Assembly: GCA_964563495.1 (NCBI GenBank)
Contig: CAZLYK010000201.1
Coordinates: forward strand, 1 to 7,747
DNA length: 7,747 bases
Direction of reading: 5' to 3'
DNA from: CAZLYK01 sp964563495
Lineage (GTDB): Bacteria > Acidobacteriota > Blastocatellia > RBC074
The stretch's first letter is position 1, and each line of letters begins with the position of its first letter. This document shows, piece by piece, positions 1 through 7,690 of this stretch. The notes under the pieces are model-generated. The model made no database searches. It was not told where the DNA came from and worked only from the letters and a program-made list of their open reading frames with translations. Both the position numbers and the translations under genes were made by a program.

Positions 1-1
1 A

Positions 2-429
2 GGCGCAGGGGCAAACCGACTAATCCGCAAAGGCGGCAACAAATAAGGAGAGAGGTCAAAGCGGAAGAAGCCTACTTCACGAAAGAGATGCAGAACCATC
101 ATGGCGGAATGGTTTTGGTGAATGGCTATCTCTACGGCTTCTCCAATGCGATCCTGACTTGCATCGAATTCAACACGGGCAAGGTGATGTGGAAAGATCG
201 CAGCGTCGGCAAAGGCTCAATCGGTTACGCGGACGGGATGTTATATCTGCTCGGCGAGAAACAGATGGTCGGGCTGGCCGAAGCCAATCCCAATGCCTAC
301 GTCGAAAAAGGGCGCTTTCCGATTAATGACCGCGGGTGGGATAGCTGGGCACACCCTGTGATCATCGGCGGCAAGCTTTATATCCGCAATCAGAATGAAC
401 TGACTTGCTATGACGTGAAAGCGAAATAA
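2..429 (+). pseudogene. PQQ-like beta-propeller repeat protein, C-terminal part, apparently frameshifted
   Basis: This is the C-terminal end of a secreted or periplasmic PQQ-like (BamB/WD-like) beta-propeller protein; the N-terminal part lies left of the window. The frame open to the stop at 427-429 reads AYFTKEMQNHHGGMVLVNG from codon 73, then blade-like strands (YLYGFSNAILTC, GKVMWKDRSVGKGS, YADGMLYLLGE, GKLYIRNQNELTCYDVKAK). These are typical of quinoprotein-type propeller repeats. The ATG at 88 is internal to a conserved segment, so it is not the true start. Upstream, the frame starting at base 2 reads GAGANRLIRKGGNK and then hits a stop at 44-46, while the downstream frame only makes family-like sense from about base 55 (VKAEEAYF). 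This suggests a one-base frame change between about 38 and 60, either a real mutation or an assembly error. The stop is 9 nt before the next start, so the two are probably one transcript. Enzymatic function is unknown; a structural or electron-transfer role is possible. Confidence 0.7.
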
Positions 430-434
430 GGAGG
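428..434 (+). promoter_or_regulatory. Ribosome-binding site of the molybdopterin subunit gene
   Basis: The string AAGGAGG straddles the stop codon of the propeller gene (TAAGGAGGATTCATGG) and lies 5 nt before the ATG at 439. It is a near-perfect Shine-Dalgarno sequence and fixes that start. The overlap with the upstream stop suggests that translation of the second gene is coupled to termination of the first. Confidence 0.75.
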
Positions 435-438
435 ATTC

Positions 439-2676
439 ATGGCAAAGACAAATCTCAATCGTCGCTCTTTTCTTCGCGTCTCTGCGCTCGCCGGGGGAGG
501 ATTTATGCTCGGCTTGTATCCCAAAGCCACTCCGGCGCTGTTGGCGCAAGGCGGTCGCCCGACTGCGCCTGCATTGCTTCCGGCGGATTTCATCAGCATC
601 GCCTCCAACGGCCTTGTCAGCATTACGTCGAGAAATCCTGAGACCGGACAACATTCGCTCAATATGTTGGCGATGTTGATTGCCGAAGAACTGGATGTGG
701 ACTGGAAGGATGTCAAAGTCATTCGCCCCGATGCCGATAACAAATATGGCATGCAGTTCACGGGCGGCAGTATCGCCACACCTTCCAATTGGGAACCGAT
801 GCGTCAGCTTGGCGGCGCAGGGCGGCACATGCTGATTGCCGCCGCCGCAAACACGTGGGGTGTAGCCGCATCCGAATGCTCCACCGCTTCCGGTCGCGTG
901 CTGCACAAAGCTTCCAATCGTTCGCTAGGCTATGGCGAATTAGCTGCTAAAGCCGCCACAATGCCTGTGCCGGATTTCAGAACGCTCAAGCTGAAAGACC
1001 CGAAAGATTACAAAATCATCGGCACGACGACGAACGATGTCGAGAACAAAGACATCGTGACGGGCAAGCCGATCTTCGGGATTGATGTGACCGCGCCGGG
1101 AATGCTCTACGCGGTGTTTCAAAAAACGCCTGTGTTCGGCGGCCGTAGCCTCAGCGCCAACCTCGACGCCATCAAAGCGATGAAAGGCGTCAAGCATGCG
1201 TTCATCGTCGAAGGCAAACCGAACGCCAGCAACTTCCCAAATTATTTGAACGACGACACGGGACTGGAAGCTGGCGTTGCAATCGTGGCCGACAGTTGGT
1301 GGGCGGCGCAATCCGCACGCGAAAAACTGGAAGTGAAATGGGACGAAGGCAAATGGGGGACGCTCAACAGCGTGGATATTGCCAAAAAAGCCGACGAACT
1401 TTCCAAGCAACCTGCCGCACGCACGCTGCGCAAAGACGGCGATGTGGAAGCCGTTTTCAAGAGCGGCGATGTCAAGGTGGTCGAAAGCGCATACGTTTTT
1501 CCCTTCATTGCGCACGCTCCCTTAGAGCCGCAAAACTGCACGGCGCATTACAAAGACGGCAAGCTCGAAATCTGGTCCACCAGCCAGACGCCACAAATCG
1601 GAAAAACCATCGTGTCGCGCATGATGGGCATTCCTGAAAAAGACATCACGATTCACATGATTCGTGGCGGCGGCGGATTCGGGCGGCGTTTGTACAACGA
1701 TTACATGTGCGAAGCCGCGTGGATTTCTAAAACCGTCGGCGCCCCGGTCAAACTGCTGTGGACGCGCGAAGACGATATGCAACACGATTACTATCGTTCC
1801 GGTGGATTCCAATACTTGAAAGCTGCGGTAGACAACAACGGCAAACTCGTCGCGTGGCAGAACCGTTTCATCGGCTACGGCGAAGGCGAAACTTTCGCGC
1901 ATTCCGGTCAGATTGATGGCAATGAATTTCCTTCACGTTTCGTGTCGAATTTCCTGATGCAATCAACCGTGATGCCGCTCGGCATCAAAACGGGAGCGTT
2001 GCGCGCGCCACGCTCGAATGTGTATGCGTGGGTCTATCAATCGTTCCTTGACGAACTGGCACACGCCGCAGGCCGTGACCCGGTGCAATTCCGCCTTGAC
2101 TTGCTCGGCAACGCGCCGCCAAAAGGAACGCCAGGCGTGCCACCCCAAGGTCTAATGGATGCCCAACGGATGATCGATGTCGTGAAACTCGTTGCAGAAA
2201 AATCCGGCTGGGGGAAACAGAAATTCCCGCAAGGTCGTGCGATGGGCATCGGCTTCTATTACAGCCATCGCGGCTATTTTGCCGAAGTCGCTGATGTCAC
2301 CGTGTCAGCAAATAAGAAAATCAAAGTGAATAAAGTCTGGGTCGCCGGAGACATTGGCAGCCATATCATCAATCCCGGCGCTTCGGAAAACCTGACGCAA
2401 GGCGCAATCGTGGACGGGATGAGCGAAATGTTGCAGGAAATATCCTTGAAAAATGGCCGTGTGGCGCAATCTAACTATCATCAACACCCAATGTTGAGGA
2501 TGTCGCAGACGCCGCCCATCGAAGTCCATTTCATCAAATCCAACAATCCGCCAACGGGCTTAGGCGAACCGGCGCTGCCGCCGATTCTGCCCGCGATTGC
2601 GAACGCGGTGTTCACGGCCACAGGCGAACGCATTCGCACAATGCCGATGACGAAGCAGGGCTTCAGTTTCGCGTAG
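439..2676 (+). CDS. Xanthine dehydrogenase-family molybdopterin-binding subunit (isoquinoline 1-oxidoreductase beta-like), Tat-exported
   Basis: This 745-residue protein is the large, molybdenum-cofactor-binding subunit of an aldehyde or N-heterocycle hydroxylase of the IorB / membrane-bound aldehyde dehydrogenase type. It starts with a Tat signal (NRRSFLRVS at residues 7-15, then a hydrophobic stretch and cleavage near ALLAQ), so it should fold in the cytoplasm and act in the periplasm. An N-terminal cofactor-domain-like segment (about 45-190) is followed by the a/b hammerhead (about 195-300, VTGKPIFGIDV). Cofactor-binding motifs follow: RGGGGFGRR at 409-417 and GALRAPRSN at 519-527. The likely catalytic glutamate is E710 in GLGEPALPP, near the C-terminus. 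The length is normal for the family and no internal damage is visible. Family members work with a small [2Fe-2S] subunit (IorA) and often a cytochrome c; neither is encoded here, so the partner must lie elsewhere or left of the window. The substrate cannot be assigned from sequence. Confidence 0.9.
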   Translation: MAKTNLNRRSFLRVSALAGGGFMLGLYPKATPALLAQGGRPTAPALLPADFISIASNGLVSITSRNPETGQHSLNMLAMLIAEELDVDWKDVKVIRPDADNKYGMQFTGGSIATPSNWEPMRQLGGAGRHMLIAAAANTWGVAASECSTASGRVLHKASNRSLGYGELAAKAATMPVPDFRTLKLKDPKDYKIIGTTTNDVENKDIVTGKPIFGIDVTAPGMLYAVFQKTPVFGGRSLSANLDAIKAMKGVKHAFIVEGKPNASNFPNYLNDDTGLEAGVAIVADSWWAAQSAREKLEVKWDEGKWGTLNSVDIAKKADELSKQPAARTLRKDGDVEAVFKSGDVKVVESAYVFPFIAHAPLEPQNCTAHYKDGKLEIWSTSQTPQIGKTIVSRMMGIPEKDITIHMIRGGGGFGRRLYNDYMCEAAWISKTVGAPVKLLWTREDDMQHDYYRSGGFQYLKAAVDNNGKLVAWQNRFIGYGEGETFAHSGQIDGNEFPSRFVSNFLMQSTVMPLGIKTGALRAPRSNVYAWVYQSFLDELAHAAGRDPVQFRLDLLGNAPPKGTPGVPPQGLMDAQRMIDVVKLVAEKSGWGKQKFPQGRAMGIGFYYSHRGYFAEVADVTVSANKKIKVNKVWVAGDIGSHIINPGASENLTQGAIVDGMSEMLQEISLKNGRVAQSNYHQHPMLRMSQTPPIEVHFIKSNNPPTGLGEPALPPILPAIANAVFTATGERIRTMPMTKQGFSFA

Positions 2677-2689
2677 AGGCATTCAATAG

Positions 2690-3061
<372 letters not shown>

Positions 3062-3066
3062 ACAGA

Positions 3067-3120
<54 letters not shown>

Positions 3121-3169
3121 TCTTTAGAATCAACAATTTAACAAGACCAAGGGGTCAAATTTCTAATCC

Positions 3170-3255
3170 TTGTGACCAATTTGTGACCCGCCTTAAGCTA
3201 AACCCTTTCTATTCAAAGGTTGCCGGGAGTCGGATGTTTCTCGATTTGTGACCAA
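3170..3255 (+). repeat. Three copies of TTGTGACC
   Basis: TTGTGACC occurs at 3170-3177, 3181-3188 and 3246-3253. The first two are spaced 11 nt apart, about one helical turn. The longer core GTGACCAA is present at 3172-3179 and 3248-3255, and once inverted at 3504-3511 on the other side of the transposase fragment. The clustering is visible directly; a role as protein-binding or recombination arm sites is only a guess. Confidence 0.45.
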
Positions 3256-3470
3256 CAGTAGATCTGCGCGCTCAATAACATCGATTGCAGACAATTTCTT
3301 TCCAAACCAGAGAACGTTGAGTTCTTCGGCTTCCGTTTGGCTGAGCGCCAGATGTTTTCAGCTTTCGTTTTGACTTGCGATCGGCTCTCGACTTGGCCGA
3401 GAACGTTCAAAACGACGATCACCGTGATTGCTTTATGGACATCCATGCCCACATACTTGATATTACACAT
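3213..3470 (-). pseudogene. IS110-family transposase, N-terminal fragment
   Basis: Reading leftward from ATG at 3470, the first ~35 codons match the start of IS110-type (DEDD RuvC-like) transposases: YVGMDVHK followed by a beta-strand ITVIVVLN and GQVESRSQVKTKAENI. D10 in GMDVHK corresponds to the first catalytic aspartate. After KAENI the sequence stops resembling the family and the frame ends at 3213 (85 codons). A different minus-strand frame is open from about 3350 to a TAA near 3195, which suggests a frameshift or a junction near 3345. About 300 residues, including the remaining acidic residues and the C-terminal serine-containing domain, are absent, so the product is inactive. The ribosome-binding site and start are intact. 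Identification rests on the short N-terminal motif only. Confidence 0.65.
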
Positions 3471-3539
3471 GGGACGCCTCCTTGCTATTGGTAATCCCGA
3501 AGTTTGGTCACTTAGAGACTACTACTAGCGGGGCGTCCT
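3471..3539 (-). promoter_or_regulatory. IS110 5' leader with hairpin covering the ribosome-binding site
   Basis: On the minus strand, AAGGAGG (3483 to 3477) lies 6 nt before the transposase ATG. The bases GGCGTCC (3478 to 3472), overlapping it, pair perfectly with GGACGCC at 3538 to 3532, a 7-bp stem enclosing about 53 nt, with one more G-U pair possible. Transcripts starting to the right would have the Shine-Dalgarno sequence partly closed. IS110 elements also carry their guide (bridge) RNA in this upstream non-coding end, so this may be a remnant of it. Neither function is shown by sequence alone. Confidence 0.4.
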
Positions 3540-3591
3540 TTCACATTACGTGCAAATTAAAGTCAAATAGGATCAACACTTTCGTTCTTGA

Positions 3592-3738
3592 GCGCCGTCG
3601 GCGCGAGATGTTTATAGCACTTGCCCGGTTTGCCGGACGAGCTCCGTAGGAGCGGCATAGATCGAGCCGATGTCGCTCCTACGGAGCTTGGGTCCAAACT
3701 CAACCCGAAACTATCAACATCCGGCTCCTCCGGAGCCG
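3592..3738. repeat. Long imperfect palindrome of REP-like units (BIME-like)
   Basis: The left arm (3592-3658) and the right arm read on the minus strand (3738 to 3670) align along nearly their full length, with small gaps. Each arm has an outer short hairpin (left GCGCC-GTC-GGCGC at 3592-3604; right CGGCTCC-TCC-GGAGCCG at 3722-3738), then a tail GATGTTTATAG (left) or GATGTTGATAG (right), then a spacer containing CGGTTTG or GGGTTGAGTTTG. Next comes AGCTCCGTAGGAGCG, which forms the central stem. The order is therefore unit, unit, reversed unit, reversed unit. It lies between genes, as expected for REP/BIME elements; no associated RAYT (Y1) transposase is in the window. Confidence 0.75.
3638..3690. 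repeat. Central 15-bp perfect inverted repeat of the REP pair
   Basis: AGCTCCGTAGGAGCG (3640-3654) is perfectly complementary to CGCTCCTACGGAGCT (3674-3688). Pairing can extend to 3638-3658 with 3670-3690 if two G-T wobbles are allowed, leaving an 11-nt loop. There is no T-run after it on the + strand, so a simple intrinsic terminator is not indicated, although such a stem could protect RNA ends or slow polymerase. Confidence 0.8.
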
Positions 3739-3968
3739 ATGAGAAGTCGCTGATAACAAATGCCTTTTATTTGCACCCCTCATTTATATAAGTTGACAAG
3801 CGGACGGAATGCTCGTTATTGACTCAGCCTCAAACAGATTTTGTTTAACGATTATCAAGTAAGCTTGTCATCAATTTGAGACCGGAGTAAATGCCAAAAG
3901 AGCGCATTTGATGTCAAGAGATGCAATTTCACCGCGGCTGCAAACCATGAAATAGATTGAGAAGATTG
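3739..3968 (+). promoter_or_regulatory. Upstream region of the sensor kinase operon; weak promoter candidate
   Basis: This AT-richer stretch must hold the promoter of the two-component operon if it is not transcribed from farther left. A perfect -35 box TTGACA is at 3793-3798, but the best -10 at proper spacing (GTTATT, 3815-3820) matches only half of the consensus, so the assignment is weak. Two tiny reading frames, MPKERI at 3891-3911 after GGAG, and a 14-codon one at 3911-3955 overlapping it by one base, precede the kinase start. I see no riboswitch, terminator or other gene here. Confidence 0.3.
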
Positions 3969-6900
3969 ATGGTTAGGTTGATGGCGCAAATCTTGAATTT
4001 TCATTCCCGGCGGGGATGCGGTCTGCTGTTGCTTTGCTGGTTAGCGGCCGACACGGCGGCGGCGCAATCTCACCCCTATCGTTTTGACCACTGGACGACC
4101 GACAACGGTTTGCCGCAGAACACGGTGCGCGCCGTCGTGCAGACGCGCGACGGTTATTTGTGGCTGACGACTTTCGACGGGCTGGCGCGGTTCGACGGCG
4201 TGCGCTTCACCATCTTCGATAAGAGCAACACGCCAGCCATCACCAACAATCGCTTCACCGCGCTGTATGAAGACAGAGACGGGAGGTTGTGGGCAGGGGC
4301 GGAGCAAGGAGAGGTCGTGGTTTACCGCGACGGCGTTTTCACAGCTTACACGCCGGCTGAGGGGCTCGTGAGCGCCCCGATCACGGCGTTCACGCCCGAC
4401 CTCAACGACGAACTGATGATCGTTACCCCCCAAGGCTCGTTTTACAGACGCGCAGGAACATTCGTTCCCGCGCCGCCAGAATACTCCGACGAGAAGATGA
4501 AGCTTTATCGCGGTCGTTCAGGAGCGCGGTGGACGATTGACGCGCGCGGGGCCACGGCAATTAGCGACGGACGGACGTTCCATTACCAAATCAAACTCGA
4601 CTTTGCTGTCGCCAAGGATGACCTCTGGCCCTACGAGGACAGCCAGGGGAATTTATGGTTGAGCGACCGGACTGGTCTTTATCGGCTGCGCGACGGCCAG
4701 GCGCTGCGCTACACGGAGCAGGACGGCCTGCCGCCGCGTGTGAGGCTGCGCCCACAATGCGAGGATGATGATGGCGGCGTCTGGTTTGCGACCGGCGCGC
4801 TATTCCAAAATGGCCTTGGGGTGGTTCGTTTTAAAGCTGGGCGCTTCAACGTCTACGGCGCCGCCACCGGGTTGCCAATTGCCAGCTATAACTGGCTCAT
4901 CAAAGATCGCGAAGGCTCAATCTGGTTAGCCACGAGCAGCGGACTGCATCACCTGAGAAGAGAGTTGATCATGCCTTATACGGCCGCCGACGGCCTTGCA
5001 AGCAATGAGGTCTATCCTTTGCTGCAAGCCCGTAATGGGGACATCTGGGTCGGAACCACTGAGGGCTTAAGTCTCTTGCGAGACGGGAAATTCCTGCGCC
5101 ATCATCCATTGGGCGACTTCAAGGTAATCGTGCAGTCGCTTTGGGAAGACAAGAGGGGGCGGTTGTGGATTGGCCTGCTTCGCTCGCTACATCGCTTTGA
5201 AAACGGACAACTGAAGGACTTGACACCGCTCCTAAATGGGGAAGCCATGCCGTCAGCGATCAGGGAAGATCGGGCAGGCGCGGTCTGGGTCGCCACGAAT
5301 CGGGGTCTGTTCAAATTCGAGGGCGACAGAGTGGCGGCTCATTACACGACCAAGGACGGGCTGCCGAGCGATGACGTCAAAGTTATTCACGAGAGCGCCG
5401 GTGAAAATGGGCGGGGCGTCTTGTGGTTTGGAACTTACGGCGGTCTCGCCCGATTCAAAGACGGCAGATTCTTTTCCTACTCAAAAGCTGAAGGCTTGGC
5501 TGGCAATCGCGTGCGTTCAATCTACGAAGACGTAGGCGGGACGCTCTGGATCGGAACCTACGACGACGGGCTGAGCCGGTTTCGCGACGGGCGTTTTTTT
5601 AACTACCGGACGGATCAGGGGCTTTACAACAATGGCGTCTTTCAAATCCTCGAAGACCGGCGCGGTTATTTCTGGATCAGTTGCAACAAGGGCATCTATC
5701 GCGTCAGCCGCCGCGAGCTTGACGAGCTGGCCGAAAAGCGCATTGCGCGGGTGAGCAGCGTCGCTTTCGGCAAACAGGACGGAATGCTCAACACCGAATG
5801 CAACGGCGGACGGCAGCCCGCCGGGCTGATCGCCGCCGACAGCCGGCTCTGGTTTCCGACGATGGGCGGCGTGGCAGTGATCGATCCCGAAGCCGCGCAA
5901 GCCAATCCTCAGCCGCCGCCGGTGTTGATCGAATCTGTCACGCTCGAACGCAGCCTGGTTGATTTCCGCAACGGGATGAGGGTTGCGCCTGGGCAGCGAG
6001 ATCTGGAGATCAACTACACCGGCCTCAGTCTCACCAAGTCGGATCAGGTCAAATTCAAATACAAGCTGGAAGGGTTGGACGCGGACTGGGCGGATGTGGG
6101 GACGCGCCGCACGGCTTACTATTCTTACGTTCCTCCGGGCGATTACACCTTCACAGTGATTGCGGCCAACAGCGACGGCGTCTGGAATAATCAGGGCGCT
6201 TCGCTCCGCATTGTCGTGCAGGCCCCGTTCTATCGCACGCCGTGGTTTATCACTCTCTCGCTGATTGCCGTCGCCGGGCTTGGTTTTTCGGTCTATCGTT
6301 ACCGCGTGGCTCAATTGCGAAAGGAGCACTTGCTGAAGGAGGCTTTCTCGCGACAAATGCTGGAGTCACAAAAAAGCTTTTCGCGGCAATTGCTGGAATC
6401 GCAGGAGGGCGAACGCGGGCGAATCGCCGCCGAATTGCACGACAGCCTGGGCCAACGCCTGCTGGTGATCAAAAACTGGGCGGCGATGAGCCTGATGATG
6501 ACGCCCGCGGACGCTCCCGCTCGCGAACAGCTCAACGAAATTTCCGAATCCGCCTCGCTCGCGCTGGAAGAGACGAGACAGATTGTTTACGATTTGCGCC
6601 CGTACCAGTTGGACAAGATCGGCTTGACCAGCACGCTCAGGTTCACGGTCGAACAGATCGCCGCTTCATCAGGAATTCACATCACCAGCAAGATCGCCGA
6701 ACTCGACGGCGCTTTCAGTCCAAATGAAGAGATCACGTTTTACCGGATCGTGCAGGAGTGTTTAAACAACATCGTCAAACATTCGGAGGCGACCGCGGCG
6801 CGAGTCCTCATCGAGCGCGACGATTCCTCGATCAAGCTGCAGGTGACCGACAATGGACGCGGATTTACGGCTGGTTCGCTCGATGGGCGCAAACGCGGTT

Positions 6901-7016
6901 TCGGCCTGGCGGGGATGGCCGAAAGAGCGCGGATGCTCGGCGGCGACTACGCCATCGAGTCGGCGCCGGGCGAAGGTGCAACGATCAGCATCACGATCGA
7001 GGTGGCTCAAAAATGA
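3969..7016 (+). CDS. Propeller-type sensor histidine kinase (Reg_prop, Y_Y_Y, HisKA_3, HATPase)
   Basis: This is a membrane sensor kinase of 1015 residues counting from ATG 3969; TTG 3957 and ATG 3981 are other possible starts, and no ribosome-binding site decides. A signal peptide (hydrophobic GLLLLCWLA, cleavage near TAAAQS) puts about 700 residues in the periplasm. About 13 two-component-propeller blade motifs (DGYLWLTT, GDIWVGTTEGL, GTLWIGTYDDGL and similar) fill roughly 35-640, enough for two seven-bladed propellers. A Y_Y_Y domain follows (about 679-745), then one TM segment (about 759-779) and a short coiled linker. The HisKA_3 H-box ERGRIAAELHDSLGQ has the phospho-acceptor H824. The HATPase domain shows the N box QECLNN (N933/N934), G1 DNGRGF (961-966) and G2 GFGLAGM (977-983). 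All catalytic motifs are intact. The ligand is unknown; related periplasmic propeller sensors often detect oligosaccharides, but nothing nearby supports that here. The stop overlaps the regulator start. Confidence 0.93.
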   Translation: MVRLMAQILNFHSRRGCGLLLLCWLAADTAAAQSHPYRFDHWTTDNGLPQNTVRAVVQTRDGYLWLTTFDGLARFDGVRFTIFDKSNTPAITNNRFTALYEDRDGRLWAGAEQGEVVVYRDGVFTAYTPAEGLVSAPITAFTPDLNDELMIVTPQGSFYRRAGTFVPAPPEYSDEKMKLYRGRSGARWTIDARGATAISDGRTFHYQIKLDFAVAKDDLWPYEDSQGNLWLSDRTGLYRLRDGQALRYTEQDGLPPRVRLRPQCEDDDGGVWFATGALFQNGLGVVRFKAGRFNVYGAATGLPIASYNWLIKDREGSIWLATSSGLHHLRRELIMPYTAADGLASNEVYPLLQARNGDIWVGTTEGLSLLRDGKFLRHHPLGDFKVIVQSLWEDKRGRLWIGLLRSLHRFENGQLKDLTPLLNGEAMPSAIREDRAGAVWVATNRGLFKFEGDRVAAHYTTKDGLPSDDVKVIHESAGENGRGVLWFGTYGGLARFKDGRFFSYSKAEGLAGNRVRSIYEDVGGTLWIGTYDDGLSRFRDGRFFNYRTDQGLYNNGVFQILEDRRGYFWISCNKGIYRVSRRELDELAEKRIARVSSVAFGKQDGMLNTECNGGRQPAGLIAADSRLWFPTMGGVAVIDPEAAQANPQPPPVLIESVTLERSLVDFRNGMRVAPGQRDLEINYTGLSLTKSDQVKFKYKLEGLDADWADVGTRRTAYYSYVPPGDYTFTVIAANSDGVWNNQGASLRIVVQAPFYRTPWFITLSLIAVAGLGFSVYRYRVAQLRKEHLLKEAFSRQMLESQKSFSRQLLESQEGERGRIAAELHDSLGQRLLVIKNWAAMSLMMTPADAPAREQLNEISESASLALEETRQIVYDLRPYQLDKIGLTSTLRFTVEQIAASSGIHITSKIAELDGAFSPNEEITFYRIVQECLNNIVKHSEATAARVLIERDDSSIKLQVTDNGRGFTAGSLDGRKRGFGLAGMAERARMLGGDYAIESAPGEGATISITIEVAQK

Positions 7017-7666
7017 AAAAAGAGATACGCATAGTTATCGCCGACGATCACCCCGTGTTCCGCCGAGGTCTGGGGATGGTCATCGCCTCCGATCCGATGT
7101 TGAACATTGCGGCGGAAGCCGGCGACGGCGCTGAGGCCGTCGAGCGCATCCGCGAGTTGCAGCCCGACGTGGCGGTGCTCGATATCGATATGCCGAATAA
7201 GAACGGCTTTGAGGTTGTCCGCGAATTGCAGTCGCTGGGCTGCCGGCCAGCCGTCGTCTTCCTGACCATGCATCGGGACGAAGCGCTCTTCAACGGCGCG
7301 TTCGATCTGGGCGCGCTGGGGTACCTGCTCAAGGACAGCGCGGTTTCTGACATCATCGCCAGCATCAAGGCCGTCGCGGCGGGGCAGAATTTCATCAGCC
7401 CGGCGCTCTCGACTTACCTGGTCAACCGCGCCCGCCGCGCCGACACGCTCATCGAACACAAACCGACCATCCTCGATCTGACCCCGACCGAACGACGCGT
7501 CCTGCGGCTGATCGCCGAAGCGAAGAGCAACAAAGAGATCGCCGAGACGCTCTTCATCAGCGTCCGCACCGTCGAACACCACCGCTCGAACATCTGCTCC
7601 AAACTCGGCCTGACCGGCAAAAACGCCCTGCTCACCTTTGCGCTGACTCATAAGTCCGAGCTTTGA
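7013..7666 (+). CDS. NarL/LuxR-family response regulator
   Basis: This is the 217-residue cytoplasmic partner of the upstream kinase. The receiver domain (about 4-122) has the acidic pair D11-D12 in ADDHP, phospho-acceptor D57 in VLDIDMP, T85 in FLTMH and K107 in YLLKDS. A linker leads to a LuxR-type helix-turn-helix (about 154-212): LTPTERRVLRLIAE, SNKEIAETLFIS and VRTVEHHRSNICSKLGL. All residues needed for phosphorylation and DNA binding are present. I chose ATG 7013, not the longer in-frame extension to 6758, because the receiver fold begins here, GAGGTGG lies about 7 nt upstream, and ATG overlaps the kinase TGA as ATGA. This indicates translational coupling and equal dosing of the pair. 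Phosphotransfer from a HisKA_3 kinase to a NarL-type regulator is the standard pairing. Its regulon is not visible. Confidence 0.95.
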   Translation: MKKEIRIVIADDHPVFRRGLGMVIASDPMLNIAAEAGDGAEAVERIRELQPDVAVLDIDMPNKNGFEVVRELQSLGCRPAVVFLTMHRDEALFNGAFDLGALGYLLKDSAVSDIIASIKAVAAGQNFISPALSTYLVNRARRADTLIEHKPTILDLTPTERRVLRLIAEAKSNKEIAETLFISVRTVEHHRSNICSKLGLTGKNALLTFALTHKSEL

Positions 7667-7690
7667 AAGCCTGGTCTCATTTTCCATCTC

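Noticed and set aside
241..906. Minus-strand open frame of 221 codons
   Set aside because: It is antisense to the propeller and molybdopterin genes, with no motif or ribosome-binding site; a shadow.
3145..3156. Small hairpin GACC-AAGG-GGTC
   Set aside because: Only four base pairs; not distinguishable from chance.
3337..3528. Plus-strand open frame of 63 codons
   Set aside because: It is antisense to the IS110 transposase start and shows no independent similarity.
3638..3690. Intrinsic terminator
   Set aside because: The stem is strong, but no T-run follows on the + strand (TTGGGTCC) and none is found on the minus strand beyond the other arm; its position inside a larger palindrome fits a REP element better.
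5517..6356. Long minus-strand open frame of 279 codons
   Set aside because: It lies opposite the well-supported sensor kinase, has arginine-, proline- and valine-rich composition typical of antisense shadows in GC-rich DNA, and shows no recognisable motif.
6758..7012. N-terminal extension of the response regulator frame upstream of ATG 7013
   Set aside because: The extension overlaps the conserved HATPase domain of the kinase in another frame, has no family resemblance, and the receiver domain begins right at 7013.
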